Source of the DNA: Ulota crispa
Lineage: Eukaryota; Streptophyta; Bryopsida; Orthotrichales; Orthotrichaceae
Reading direction: 5' to 3'
Assembly (NCBI GenBank): GCA_963920765.1
Contig: OY987248.1
Location: 6,544,539-6,608,538 of the forward strand
DNA length: 64,000 bases
Shown here: positions 37,925 to 48,814 of the stretch, in pieces
Layout: each line of letters opens with the position of its first letter
Position numbering within the stretch: the first letter of the stretch is position 1
Notes under the pieces: generated by a model
What the model was told of the DNA's origin: nothing
Seen by the model: only the letters and a program-made list of their open reading frames with translations
The model's database searches: none
Program-made: the position numbers and the translations under genes

Positions 37925-38938
37925 AGCTCAAAACAAATGGGCACGAAAATGAACTCGGTCTGCGCATACCAATTGCAGCTCCGTTTTAGATTTTTCCAAC
38001 TCAGCTACAATTACAATTTCGAACCTAAATTGCTTGACTAAATAGTAGATGGGTCTTCTAGGATATCGCTGCATTCATTGAAAATTTCTAACATACTTTT
38101 GGCACTCGCAAAGACTCTCAGCTGCGATGCTTCCACAATTGGCAAGATCTTAATATTTAATGAGTGCTTAAGCCATAGAGGACCAAGGCCATTTAGTTCA
38201 TTCTTGTCTACAAACATAGTCCTGAAGGATATGCACTAATTTCTAATAAATCAAAAAAAAAAAATCTAATTCTTTGATCCAACCATACGATCTTTAAATT
38301 ACCTTCGTAATGTACATTTATTAAAACATTCACACCAAAACTCTTCATTAATATGGAGATCTAAATATTCAAAACTAGTACTCATATTTTTTTATAACTT
38401 GACCAAATCATAATGTTTGTTTCAAAGTGAGTTTTTTTCTAATTACAAGTTTTTCAAAAATGAAAAAATTAATATTCAAGAAGATGTAGCAATTGATAAC
38501 ATAATCCAATTCATTTGTTTATTTATTATTCATACTTTTAATTTAAAAACAATTATCAATCATAGAAGGGTATTGGACTAAGTTTCAAAATGAAGTCCCT
38601 ATTTGATTTAGTTTTGGAATTGTGAGAAATTATGGACAGAGGACAAAAAAATGGAACAATGATAAGACCAGTCATATTCTCCATGCTCTATTACTTAAGC
38701 AACCAATAACTCGGTATTCCACGAATTGCCAAAAGAAATTTAAATAGTCAATGACACATTTTCCAACATGCAGCAATCATAAAACCCATTTCCTTGAGAT
38801 GAACTGCAAGCACTTGGCATTTGTAGCTCAATTTTTTTTTCATAGTCCATCTTCCATTAGTAAATATATTTATAGAATTTTCTAATTTATGTTACAAAAT
38901 CAACAATCCTATATATATTTTACATGACTTTGATTCAA
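37925..38938. other. AT-rich nuclear DNA, no gene seen
   Basis: No frame, tRNA or clear repeat structure. Composition becomes more AT-rich towards the microsatellite at its right end. Confidence 0.5.
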
Positions 38939-38939
38939 A

Positions 38940-38941
38940 CC

Positions 38942-38980
<39 letters not shown>
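38940..38980. repeat. (TA)n(CA)n microsatellite at the edge of the Tc1 element
   Basis: About 13 TA units then 7-8 CA units directly before AGTGACTCAC, the transposon end. Probably grown from the TA target site. Confidence 0.85.
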
Positions 38981-38982
<2 letters not shown>

Positions 38983-40574
38983 TGACTCACAAAATTGAGT
39001 GAGTGTTTACTATTATTTAATATAATTTGTCATATCAAGTACATTAATACATATATTCAAGTGTCATAAAGAATAGATTAAAGTCATTCAAGTACCTACT
39101 AATGTAAGGAAACATCAATGAAAAATTTGTAAAGGTGATTGAGGTATTTCATTTCAAAGGAGAGTCACTCATTGACTCACTTTTGGTCTTGCATGTCTAT
39201 ATCTCCATCTCTTCCTTATATTGACTATATATCATAAAATTTAAATTTAGTTGTGAGTGTTATAAGTAGGAAAGAGTGTTTCTACTCATTTTCTAATATT
39301 GTATTGCACTTTTAATTGTTCCATCACTTGATAAGGTGATTATTAAAATAAATAAAAATAGTGTGATATCATTACTACAAAACAAAAAAATCACAAAAAA
39401 TGTAATGAAATAGTTGTTGTTAGTCAGTCTAATGTTGAGAGAATCCAAAAGAAACGTCCCTTTTGTACTATTTACTATTGATAGACGGATAATAAACTAA
39501 AATTTAAAACCACTTAGGGGGGGTATGTGTGAGAGTAATGATACATAGAAGAAATGTTATTGCTCCAAAACCATTCAAAATAGTTAGGCAACAATATAAC
39601 AATGAAATGAGTGTCTAGACAATGCAATGTGCATTGAATTTGCAAGTTTAAAGGCTTTATGTGAAGAAGAAAAAACCATTTTTTTCAAAAAACAATATTT
39701 AAGTTTGTTCAAATTTTGCCAAATCTCTTGAAAATTATATTATTGCAAATTGGAAGAAAGTGATTTTTTGAGATGAGACTCTAATCAACCATTTTTGCTT
39801 AAATGGTTGTTAGTAACGTTGGGATTGAGACAAAGAGGGTCTTGTAGATTGAAGAATGAAGAAAAGTGTGAAACATTGAAAAGGTTTTACAACAGTTTGG
39901 AATTGCATAAGTGCAATTAGACTCGGTTTGATTTGCAAGATAGAAGGTACAATAAATCAATATGTTTGTTGTGAGGTATTCAAGACTAATCTTCCTATGA
40001 TGTTTTTTCAAAGTATGGCATAGATGCATCTAGAGTCATTTTTTAACATGACAATAATCCAAAACATACAACAAAATCAATGAAATGGTATTGTTTAAAC
40101 AACTTTTCAATGTTTTAAAGTGACATACTCAATCACGTGACCTAAATCCTATAAAACACCTATGGGCAACACTAAAATGGAAGCTCAATTGTTAATCAAC
40201 ATGTCCAAATGGTCTTTTAGAATTGTGAGAGCGTGGGCTTGAGATTTTCCATTCTATCTCTTTCACTGAATGTCAAGACCTTTATGAGAGCATGCCACAA
40301 AAAATGCAAGCAATTGGTTATGCATAGGGCAAGTAAATTGATTTTTGAGTGTGTATAGATACACAAGTCCAAAATTGAGTTAGTGAAGGGTTTGATTTCA
40401 GAATTTAGTGCTTCCATATATTATATGTATTCTTATTTTTATTTTCATGTGAATGATCAATAAAGCTTCTACTTTTTGAAACAATATTTTACTTGTTGGA
40501 TTGTTCACACCATGTGATATTATTGCTTATTTAATGAAGAACATCCAAACACTGACTCGGTTTTGTGAATCACT
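38980..40574 (+). mobile_element. Dead Tc1-type (DD34E) transposon
   Basis: Left end CAGTGACTCACAAAATTGAG and the complement of the right end AGTGATTCACAAAACCGAGT match over about 28 bp with a few transitions. TA repeats flank both sides, the target of the Tc1/mariner superfamily. Length of about 1.6 kb is normal for a full element. It encloses a degenerate transposase read on the plus strand. Confidence 0.82.
39750..40370 (+). pseudogene. Tc1-type transposase remnant
   Basis: Readable pieces in order: WKKVIF*DETLINHF with the first catalytic Asp at 39772-39774; VWNCISAIRLGLICKIEGTI NQ from about 39895; YGIDASRVIF*HDNNPKHTT KS with the second Asp at 40050-40052; then, after a frameshift, SRDLNPIKHLWATLKWKL where the third residue, Glu in active enzymes, is Lys (AAA, 40154-40156). 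Thirty-four residues separate the second Asp from that position, so the family is DD34E rather than the DD39D of usual plant mariner-like elements. Ending ECQDLYESMPQKMQAIG fits the Tc1 C terminus. Several stops and at least one frameshift make it inactive. Confidence 0.85.
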
Positions 40575-40825
40575 ATATATATACATACATATACATATAC
40601 TTTGATATTAAAATAGAACTATCAGCTTCATACTAGCTTAATTAAAAATGGAAGCTAATATAATTTGGTTTGGTGGCTTCAAATTTTAGATGTGAAGCTC
40701 TTAAGGGCCAAGGTTTGTTTATTTTTTACATGTTTTGACCATTTCAATGCACATGTGTAATTATGTGAAAATCTTTTACAACGACATGAAATGTGCAAAT
40801 TATAAGAAGGTAACTGGGGTATTAA

Positions 40826-41460
40826 AACGGAAGATGTCAAAAAAATGGTAGAATTGCAGGGGTTGTCAGGGTCCGTCGGAACTACCTGCATTCCTTTGTT
40901 GGTGGAGGACTACCACCTGCATTTACAAAGGAAAGGGTACACCGGTGTGACCCCCTTTGTTAGAAGTGTGACGGTGTAACCTCATAATACACTGCATTCC
41001 TGCTGCTTTGCCATAGGGCTGGTAGGTGACTAGTGTGTTAGAACACAAGATGTCAGAAAAACGGCAGAATTGCAAGAAATGTTCTAAACTAGCCAGAACT
41101 ACCCGCATTCCTTTGTTGGTGGAGGAATACCACCTGCATTTACAAAGGAAGGGTTACACCGGTGTGACCCCCTTTGTCAGAGGTGTGACGGTGTGACCCC
41201 AAAATGCACTGCATTCCCGCTGCTTTGCCACAAGGCTGGTAGGTAACTGGCGTGTCAGCACGCAAGATGTTAGAAAATCTATACAATTGCTAGGAATGTT
41301 AGGATCCGCCAGAACTATCCGCATTCATTCATTGGTGGAAAAATACTACCTGAATTTACAAAAGAAGGATTACACCGGTGTGACTCCCTTAGTTAGAGGT
41401 GTGACGGTGTAACTCTAGAATGCACTACATTCCCACTGCTTTGCTACAAGGCTGGTACCT
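40826..41460. repeat. Three tandem copies of a 217-bp unit
   Basis: The landmark GAACT before the CATTC...TTTGTTGGTGG block recurs at 40879, 41096 and 41312, giving periods of 217 and 216 bp. Each unit includes GGTTACACCGGTGTGACCCC-type sequence (GGTGTGAC with its inverted partner) and CATTCCCGCTGCTTTGCCAC. A single diverged copy is at about 46833-46980. Confidence 0.85.
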
Positions 41461-41523
41461 CCTTTTTTTAAGATAATTTGTGGTGGAAGTTTTTTAATTA
41501 GTTTGGTACGGATGTCATCAATG

Positions 41524-41634
41524 TTTTTTTTTTTGGCAACAGAGAGCCAATTTCCACCACTGGCCTTCCGTCCCTCTAGATATGGAGCAATGTGGAGTGG
41601 ACAATTGGCTCTTTGTCACCAGAAAAAAAACACT
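41524..41634. repeat. Short inverted repeat (about 37-bp arms)
   Basis: TTTTTGGCAACAGAGAGCCA ... CCACCAC pairs with GTGGAGTGGACAATTGGCTC ... at about 41594-41632, loop about 34 bp. It could be a small MITE or hairpin transcript; nothing further supports either. Confidence 0.55.
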
Positions 41635-43325
41635 GGTTGTCATTGAACATTGTTGGGAAAATGCAAGTGGAACATCCCATAAAATGTATAAGGTTATGAA
41701 GTGCCAGGTTCACCCAAAGCTGCATCAAAGCCATGACACCCCTAAAATTCTCTTTGGCTGAGTGTACGTGAGTGAAGATTTCCTTGTTTGTTCTTTTAGT
41801 GACCAAACACTTGTTCTGCCAAATCAGCAGTACTTGTGTACAACTAAATGTTGTGCAAGTAGTTCAAGGACATCAAACATATTATCTATTCCCCTAAGTA
41901 TGCTACTAAATTGTATATTTAGATGTGTTTTTCATATGTACTATGTATTTTTGTATATTTTCTTTCATTTGTTTGTTGTTATATAATACTTTGGATACCA
42001 CATCCCGTATGTCTTTATTCTTCCTCCCGGTACACAAGCTCTATGCGCACCCTACCAAACCCCTAAAATTATTGATTATCTTTTGTGTCATCCGTGCTTT
42101 TTCTTCTTCCCTCAATAATCGTTGGTAAATTTCACATTCACCTTCACCCCTAATCCTAGGCAAATACAAAGATGAGAACTTGAAAAAGTATGAACCACCT
42201 GAATTGCTATTGCAATTTAAGAGTTGATGTATGTATTAAGACGAGACTTTGTTGATGTGGTTCTTTATCCCTTCACATACACCAAGTCCTTGCAAAGCAG
42301 TTTACGTTAGATGTTCACTTTAAATTTTTGTAGACAAAGATTTTGGAAAGCCGTGAACTAATTGTAGTTTTACATGCTATGCCTTTTGACCTCATATCCC
42401 TAAACTCCTCTATTTTTAAATATCAAATATACCCTTGTGTCCAATGAATTATAAAATTCACCATTGATTTTGTGTAAGGATGTCAGTTGAATTATACCCT
42501 TGATTATCTTTGAAAATATTGGAAGTTCCCCTAATTCACTTGTAAAGAGGATTTATGATATTTTCAACATCCAAGGATAGAAGCTGAATTGGCAATATTA
42601 CGCAAAACGGAAGGTAGAAATTATATTCTAAATTGCACAGATATGTATTTGATAATTCATAATAAATGAACAATACTTTTAATAAATTTGCAAAATAATA
42701 GAGTCACAATTGATATTTTTACAAAAGGACAATAATGTTTATGATAATTCAAATCCTTGAGGGATATATTTGATTTTTCCAAAGAAAATTGAGGATCATT
42801 TTTAATATTTTTTCATAAATGAATTGTGGTACCCAAAATAAAAAAATAAAAATGTTATTCATTTTGTTTAGAGTTCTCTTGAATAAATCAAGTACTATCC
42901 AAAAGTGTGCAAATTAACAAAGAGTTGTTGATTTTATGTTGTTTTGATTATGTTATTAGTAGACTTCAAAGTTTACGAATTTTGAAGTATAGTGTGAAAA
43001 GTGAAGAAAGAAAACATTCAATACTCAATGGGAACCTATAATTATTCTTTTGTTTTTTGAAATCCAAAAATATTGTAATGAAGTCCAAAAAGATTTTAAG
43101 AAGATATCTAAACCACCCTAAAAATATCCTAATTTTATTATACATATAAAAGGTTTTAAAGTATTTTTATGAATTTCAAAAATGTTCTTAGAACCTCTAA
43201 AAGATTCTAATAGATACTCTTGTATTAAAAATTCCGATTATTTTAATGAAATCCAAACATATTTCAAGAGATGTTTCAAGATTCTAAGAAGATTCCCTAA
43301 CCCCTAAGATTTTCTAAACATCTAA
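41635..43325. other. AT-rich nuclear DNA, no gene seen
   Basis: Only short chance frames. No terminal repeats or tRNA found. Confidence 0.45.
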
Positions 43326-43432
43326 ACCAATTCTAAACACCCCAAAAAGGTTCTCAAGGATTCTCAAAGATTTTCAAAGATTCTCAAAAATTCTCAAAGA
43401 TTCTCAAAGATTCTCAAAAGATTCCAAACAAA
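43326..43432. repeat. Short tandem repeat of AGATTCTCAA units
   Basis: Eight or so near-copies of ATTCTCAAAG with 11-13-bp spacing. Confidence 0.75.
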
Positions 43433-43572
43433 TTCCTAAAAAATGTCATATAATACAATTTTCCAAAAAAAGCGGCCTTTGGTGGTAGCATTTCAGGAGG
43501 CATATTTAACAAAAAAAATACCATACTTTCTGAGTTTTCCAGTATCCACAGCCCAAAAATGTCTGAGTAAAG

Positions 43573-43905
43573 AGCCATCGGGAGGTCTCCCAATGTAGAG
43601 AACCATCAAGAGATCTCCCAATGTTTATTTGAGAAGATGCTTGTACACCCATCGGGAGATCTCCCAATGTTTATCTGAGAAGATGCTTGTACATCCATCG
43701 AGAGATCTCCCAATGTTTATCTGAGAAGATGCTTGTACACCCATCGGGAGATCTCCCGTTCAATCCAATCATTGGGAAATCTCCCAATGTAGGGAACCAT
43801 CCCTAAATCTCCCAATGGCAGGAACAATTAGGAAATCTCTCGATGCAGGGAACCATCGGGAGATCTTTTGATGCAGGGAACCATCGAGAAATCTCCCGAT
43901 GTACG
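43573..43905. repeat. Array of palindromic GGGAGATCTCCC motifs
   Basis: Ten copies of the self-complementary core (perfect or near) start at about 43580, 43608, 43654, 43700, 43746, 43775, 43803, 43830, 43857 and 43887. Spacing is 27-30 bp with TGTAGGGAACCAT-type linkers, or 45-46 bp where TGTTTATCTGAGAAGATGCT is inserted. An outlier is near 44286. The core, often extended to ATTGGGAGATCTCCCAAT, is conserved better than the linkers. Confidence 0.8.
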
Positions 43906-44754
43906 AAACCAAAGGCGTCACTGACAAATTTAGGGATATTTTGATGGAAAAGCAAATGGTTGTAGGTGATTGGGTGACAAGTTTGGGTGATGAAGTGATG
44001 GTTGTGGATGACTGGCATGACAGTTTTGAGTACTCACCTTAATATGTAGGAACCAACAAACCTTGTTTTTGGTATCTCTTATACACGGTTCCTACAATTT
44101 CAGTGATTTCAGACTTTGAGAAAACTTTGTAAACAAATGCTTAGATTTGGAACCTTGAAAATTGATGCCAATATTTTTGGTATCCACTTCCTAACTTACA
44201 ATATTTTTTTCAAAGTTAGTCAATTGTTTTACCTACTCCAAAACCCTTATTTCCATGCTTATGGGTGTGCCTAAACTCTTACACCCATTGGGAGGTCTCT
44301 CAATGTTTTTCCCAAAAGATGCTAAACTACTATAGCCCTAAATTCTTTGAATGGTCTAAACGCAGTTAAATACAACAATGAAATTGTTGTTGCTATGCAT
44401 TCAATTTTTGTGTCATTGCTGAGTGTCTAGTCCCAATTTTATACCAAAAGACACTAATTTCTTGCATGAGAATTGGTAACTCCTAAACCCGGTTATGAAC
44501 CCCTAAACCCAAAATGCACTAAATCTATGTACTTGATCCGAGGCTTTGAGAGCTCGCACCCTAAACCACTCAAGACCCATAGGATAGAGGGAACAACTGA
44601 CGCCTAGCCACATCCTTGAGAGTGTCGCACCATAATTGTGCTCTCAAACTTCGCACAGTCTCAATTGTAACCTCAAGGGCAAATTATAAGAAATGGACCA
44701 AATAATTGGCCGTATTCCAAAAATGGTCATGACAATCACGAGATATACTAAAAA

Positions 44755-45138
44755 GTGGACACCCCCCTAGTTGCCATGCGGACACTCCCCATAGTCAAAT
44801 CTTGTACATTTGAGATTATTGTTATGCTGAAATATGAAATAAAATCAACACAATACTTTAGATGACATCTAAATCCTACAAGCGTTGCAAACACACAAAA
44901 AGTTTCTCATTTGTGACACGCTCAGGGGCTAAAGCAGGAAATGAAGGGAGCAATTCCCTTAACTCCTAACTGAACCCTAAATGAGGCAAATTTGTTGTGT
45001 GTTTGCAACGCTTGTAGACGTAGATGTACACTAAAGTATTGCTTTGATTTTTATTTTGTGTTTAAGCATAATCATAATTTCAAATTTAATAGATTTGACT
45101 ATGAGGGGTGTCCACGTAGCAATTGGGGGGTGTCCACA
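44755..45138. mobile_element. Foldback MITE with about 155-bp inverted arms
   Basis: The left arm from GTGGACACCCCCCTAGTTGC to about 44912 is inverted in 44981-45138, whose complement starts GTGGACACCCCCCAATTGCT. Shared inner words include ACAAGCGTTGCAAACACAC and ATAGTCAAATC. The loop is about 70 bp. The target duplication is unclear and there is no coding frame. Arms differ by several substitutions, so the insertion is not recent. Confidence 0.75.
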
Positions 45139-46832
45139 TAGTCGCTCCGGAAAAAAACCTCACCACATATTAAAAGTGAGCCTTGCAACTAAGGTGACCA
45201 GGATGGCCTACTTTTCAAAGTATGGCTAGTTGTCAAGCCCATTTTTGACCCTCAGGTCTTTGTAAACCCCCTCAAATGCGCGCAGTGAGCCATAGGTCTA
45301 ATGCCGGTCCACCGTTGGCGCGCAGCAAATGACGACTTAGTGTTTGATTTGCTCAAGACTAACCCTAAACATCTTAGAGATGCAAAAATCATAGGATGAA
45401 TTTACGGTGCAGCTGCTGCGCAAGTTCAACTTAACATCTGGTGTTCAAAGAGGGATGTCCACCCTTGAATCCAATGCCCGGGAAAACCGCCGTTGTGTTC
45501 ACTGTATGGACAAGAGTTGCCTGATTTTAACAATGTGAGGAAATTTCCTTTTGCGGAGCTTCAGAATATGCCCTAAACTTTGGCAGCCCGCTATAATAAA
45601 CCAAATACAACAGGAAATTGAAAGAATGGAAGGGCAGGTACAAACAAATACACCAAATTTTTTATATGAGCCGATCAAATCTCAATTGTTCCCTATTGCC
45701 CATAAATTGACCATGAATCCACATATCCCAAGCGAGTATTTTTCAACCCCTCAGAATGATTTGGCTAAGGAGGATTGACTCTCAACATTTTTGCACCATT
45801 ATGCATCAAGGATGGAGCACTTCGAGCTCAGATTTATGGCAGATGTCACAAACTAACACTAAACAGCAAATACTTAGGGTTTGCGGTCATCACAAGTCGT
45901 ATAGGTCATAGTAGAAAAGACAAGACCTTGAAATGTAATAAGATCCTCAACCCCCAAAATTAAAACCGCACCCAAATAGTACGGACCAAAACTCCCCAAG
46001 ATCAAAAATATGATAATAGCTTGGACCTCAATAGACCCTTTCAACATCTTTCAGTGGACCCCTAAACCCTAAACCACAAGACAAAACAAGATGACAAGGA
46101 TCACAAATGAGACCCTTACCAAGAGACGAAGGGTTGTATTTTCAGCCAGGCCTCCTTGAAAGTCTGTGAGCAATCCAAGTACCTCAACCTCTGCACAATC
46201 AAAACCAAAATTTAGCGACTAAACAAACTGGTAGGTTGCGGCCCCTTACGCACATTTTGATATTGTTTATCAGCCAAACCCTTGACACATGCACAACTTC
46301 AAAAGCGCCCTAAAATGTTGGACTCTCTCCGGCAAGTACCGCACTCTCAGCATGATTGTGTCCATCATGTACAGCACTACAGCCCCTAAATTTAAGGAAC
46401 GCTAATAGGGCCGCAAAGATTCACTCTCAAATCGAGGGCCACGGCTCATACCTTCTCCAAAGGCTAAACCCTGATCCCATTTTTCTCCTTTGATCCAAAC
46501 CTCGGCCTTGCAATATAGCGTATAGTCGTCGCAGGATGTGAAGAGCTCGCTCAAACCACCATTGCTCCACCGCCATACACCCGCAGCGCACACTCTTTGC
46601 CATTGCCAACACAAATCTTCCGCCTTGTTAAACCGCTCTCGCCATGAAAGTTTCCGCCACTCTTGCTTCAACGAAGAACAATCCAAAATTAAATTACAAA
46701 CCTTGTTCTACATCGAAATTTGATCCATGTCATGTTAGTAGTCAGAAAGGGGAGTAAGAAATCATTTTTGTTGTCAGAATTTGAGCCAAAAGTCATATGT
46801 TAGATGTCATGAGGGCCAAAAAATCTGTACAA
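45139..46832. other. Nuclear DNA with weak gene-like traces
   Basis: A tryptophan-rich 94-codon frame on the minus strand at 46402-46686 (LSWRERFNKAEDLCWQWQRV) lies in a more GC-rich patch and ends near a possible donor GTATGAG, so it could be an exon, but I found no partner exons. CCCTAAACCCTAAA occurs at about 46059. Confidence 0.3.
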
Positions 46833-46980
46833 AGAACGTACCTGCATTCCTTTGTAGTTGCAAAATTTTGACTTGCATTTACAAAGGAAAGGTCACACCG
46901 GTGTGACCTCTTTGTAAGAAGTGTACCCAATGTGACCGCAAATGCACTGCATTCTCTCGTCGGTGAGCTATAGGCATCTC
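46833..46980. repeat. Solitary copy of the 217-bp tandem unit
   Basis: Contains ATTTACAAAGGAAAGGTCAC, CACCGGTGTGACC and AAATGCACTGCATTC in the same order as the array at 40826-41460, 5.4 kb away and diverged. Confidence 0.75.
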
Positions 46981-47199
46981 CTTCATAGGTTGTAATCTCG
47001 TTTATTGGTTTTTGTCTTGTTAAGAGGTTCTTTGTCTTTAAGGAAAAGGTTTTATCCTAAACCCTAAATTGAACCTCGTTATGAGGTTTTGGTCGCGCTA
47101 GGAGGGTTAAACCTTGTTATGTGGTTTTTTACCTCATTAGAAGGATAGCTCAAAACATATAAAAAGGAGGGTGACACTATAATCTTCTTCTCTTTTCAT

Positions 47200-48060
47200 T
47201 ACTTGTTTAGAGTTCTAGCCTTCTCCCTCTATTATGATGGCCTCTTCTCTTTGCTTTTCACTTCTTAGCTTAGAGTCCTTGCTTTTTGTCCCCATTTTGT
47301 AGTTCCTCCTTCTTTGCATTTTCATCTTTAGATTTGAGATTTTCCATTCTTTCATCTCCATGATCTCTCCTAGTTCTTCCTTCCTTGCATTTCCATTTCC
47401 ATCTTTAAGATCTAAACCCTTGCTTTTTGTTTTTCTCCATGATCTAAGCCCTAGTTCCTCCTTTGCATTTTCATCTTCAGATTTGAGATCTTGCTTTCTT
47501 TCATCTCCATGATCTCTCCTAGTTCCTCCTTCCTTGCATTTCCATTTTCATCTTTGAGATCTATCTCCCTTTTTTCCATCTCCATGATCTAAACCTAGTT
47601 CCTCCTTCCTTGCTCTCATTTCTAGCTTTGAGATCTTGTTTTTTTTTTCATCTCCATTATCTCTCCTAGTTCCTCCTTCCTTGCGTTTTCATTTCTAGGT
47701 TTGAGATCTATCTCCCTTTTTTCCATCTCCATGATCTAAACCCTAGTTCTTCCTTCCTTGCTCTCTCATTTCCAACTTTGAGATCTTGTTTTTTTTTCAT
47801 CTCCATGATCTCTCCTAGTCCCTCCTTCCTTGCATTTTTCATTTTCAGCTTTGAGATCTAAACCCTTGCTTTCTATTATCCCCATGATCTAAACCCTAGT
47901 TCCTCCTTCCTTGCATTTTCACTTTTAGCTTTGAGATCTTGCTTTTTCTTCCATCTCCAATATCTCTTGTAGTCCCTCCTTCCTTGCTTTTCAGTTTCAA
48001 ATTAGAATTCTTGTTTTTTTTAAAAATCTCCATTCCTTTGTTATCTTTTCCTAGCTCTTC
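47200..48060. repeat. Pyrimidine-rich tandem array with a two-unit higher order
   Basis: The word CCATGATCT or close variants recurs at about 47361, 47440, 47510, 47585, 47657, 47732, 47806, 47885 and 47959, a 70-79-bp period. Units alternate strictly between a CTCCTAGT form and an AAACCCTAGT form, giving a dimer of 147-153 bp. Each unit includes TCCTCCTTCCTTGCAT and TTTGAGATCT. It directly precedes the long frame at 48257. Confidence 0.82.
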
Positions 48061-48610
48061 GGTTTTAGGTTAGAGCTCTTGCTTTTTATCCCCATTCTGT
48101 TATCTCCTTTACCTTGCTTTTTATTTGCAAATTTTAGAGTCCTTCTTTTCTATTTCTATTCTATTGGTTTCTTTTCCTTGCATTGTTTCTACAATTTTAG
48201 GGTTCTAGCTTTTGGTTTCCATCTTTTGTTATTTTTTTTGCTTTTTACTTGTAGTTATGGTTTGTCCTACACATATAGACATTGATGGCCCAGATCCCTT
48301 GCACCCTTTAGATACCATTAGTCTCTCAAATATAGATTATAGTGCATGTGTCGTTTGTGGTCCGGATGTTGTTCATGGCCCACTTGTGGAGCATATCTCG
48401 GATGTCATTACTCTATCAAATTTGCATCATGGTGCAGGCCCTGTTTGTGGCCCAGATTCCATACATAGTTCGTTTTTTGTCCACATGGAGGACGTTGCCC
48501 ACACCGCAGATTCTGTTCATACGGCGGAGATTTTTCATAGGTTGATTTGTACTGGTAGTCTAGACACCACCCATATGGCAAACCTTATCTGTTCAGATAG
48601 TAGTTACACT

Positions 48611-48814
48611 GGAGACACTGTTCATCTCTCAGATCCCATCTGTTTGGAGCGTAGCCAAAGTAGTAACACCATTCATCTCTCAGATTCCATCCACTCGGAG
48701 CGTAGCCTCAATGGAGACACCATTCATCTCTCCGATTCCATCCATTCAGGGCATAGCCTTAGTGGAGACAACGTTCATATTGCGGACCCTATCCATTTAG
48801 AGCGTAGCCCTTCA
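48611..48814 (+). repeat. Four 51-bp units encoding a 17-residue repeat
   Basis: Units start at 48611, 48662, 48713 and 48764. Translation is close to GDTIHLSDSIHSERSLN each time. They lie inside the long frame beginning at 48257 and keep its phase. Confidence 0.88.

Noticed and set aside
43573-43905. CRISPR array
   Set aside because: Linkers are themselves repeated and the locus is in plant nuclear DNA with no cas-like genes; it is an ordinary tandem or palindromic repeat.
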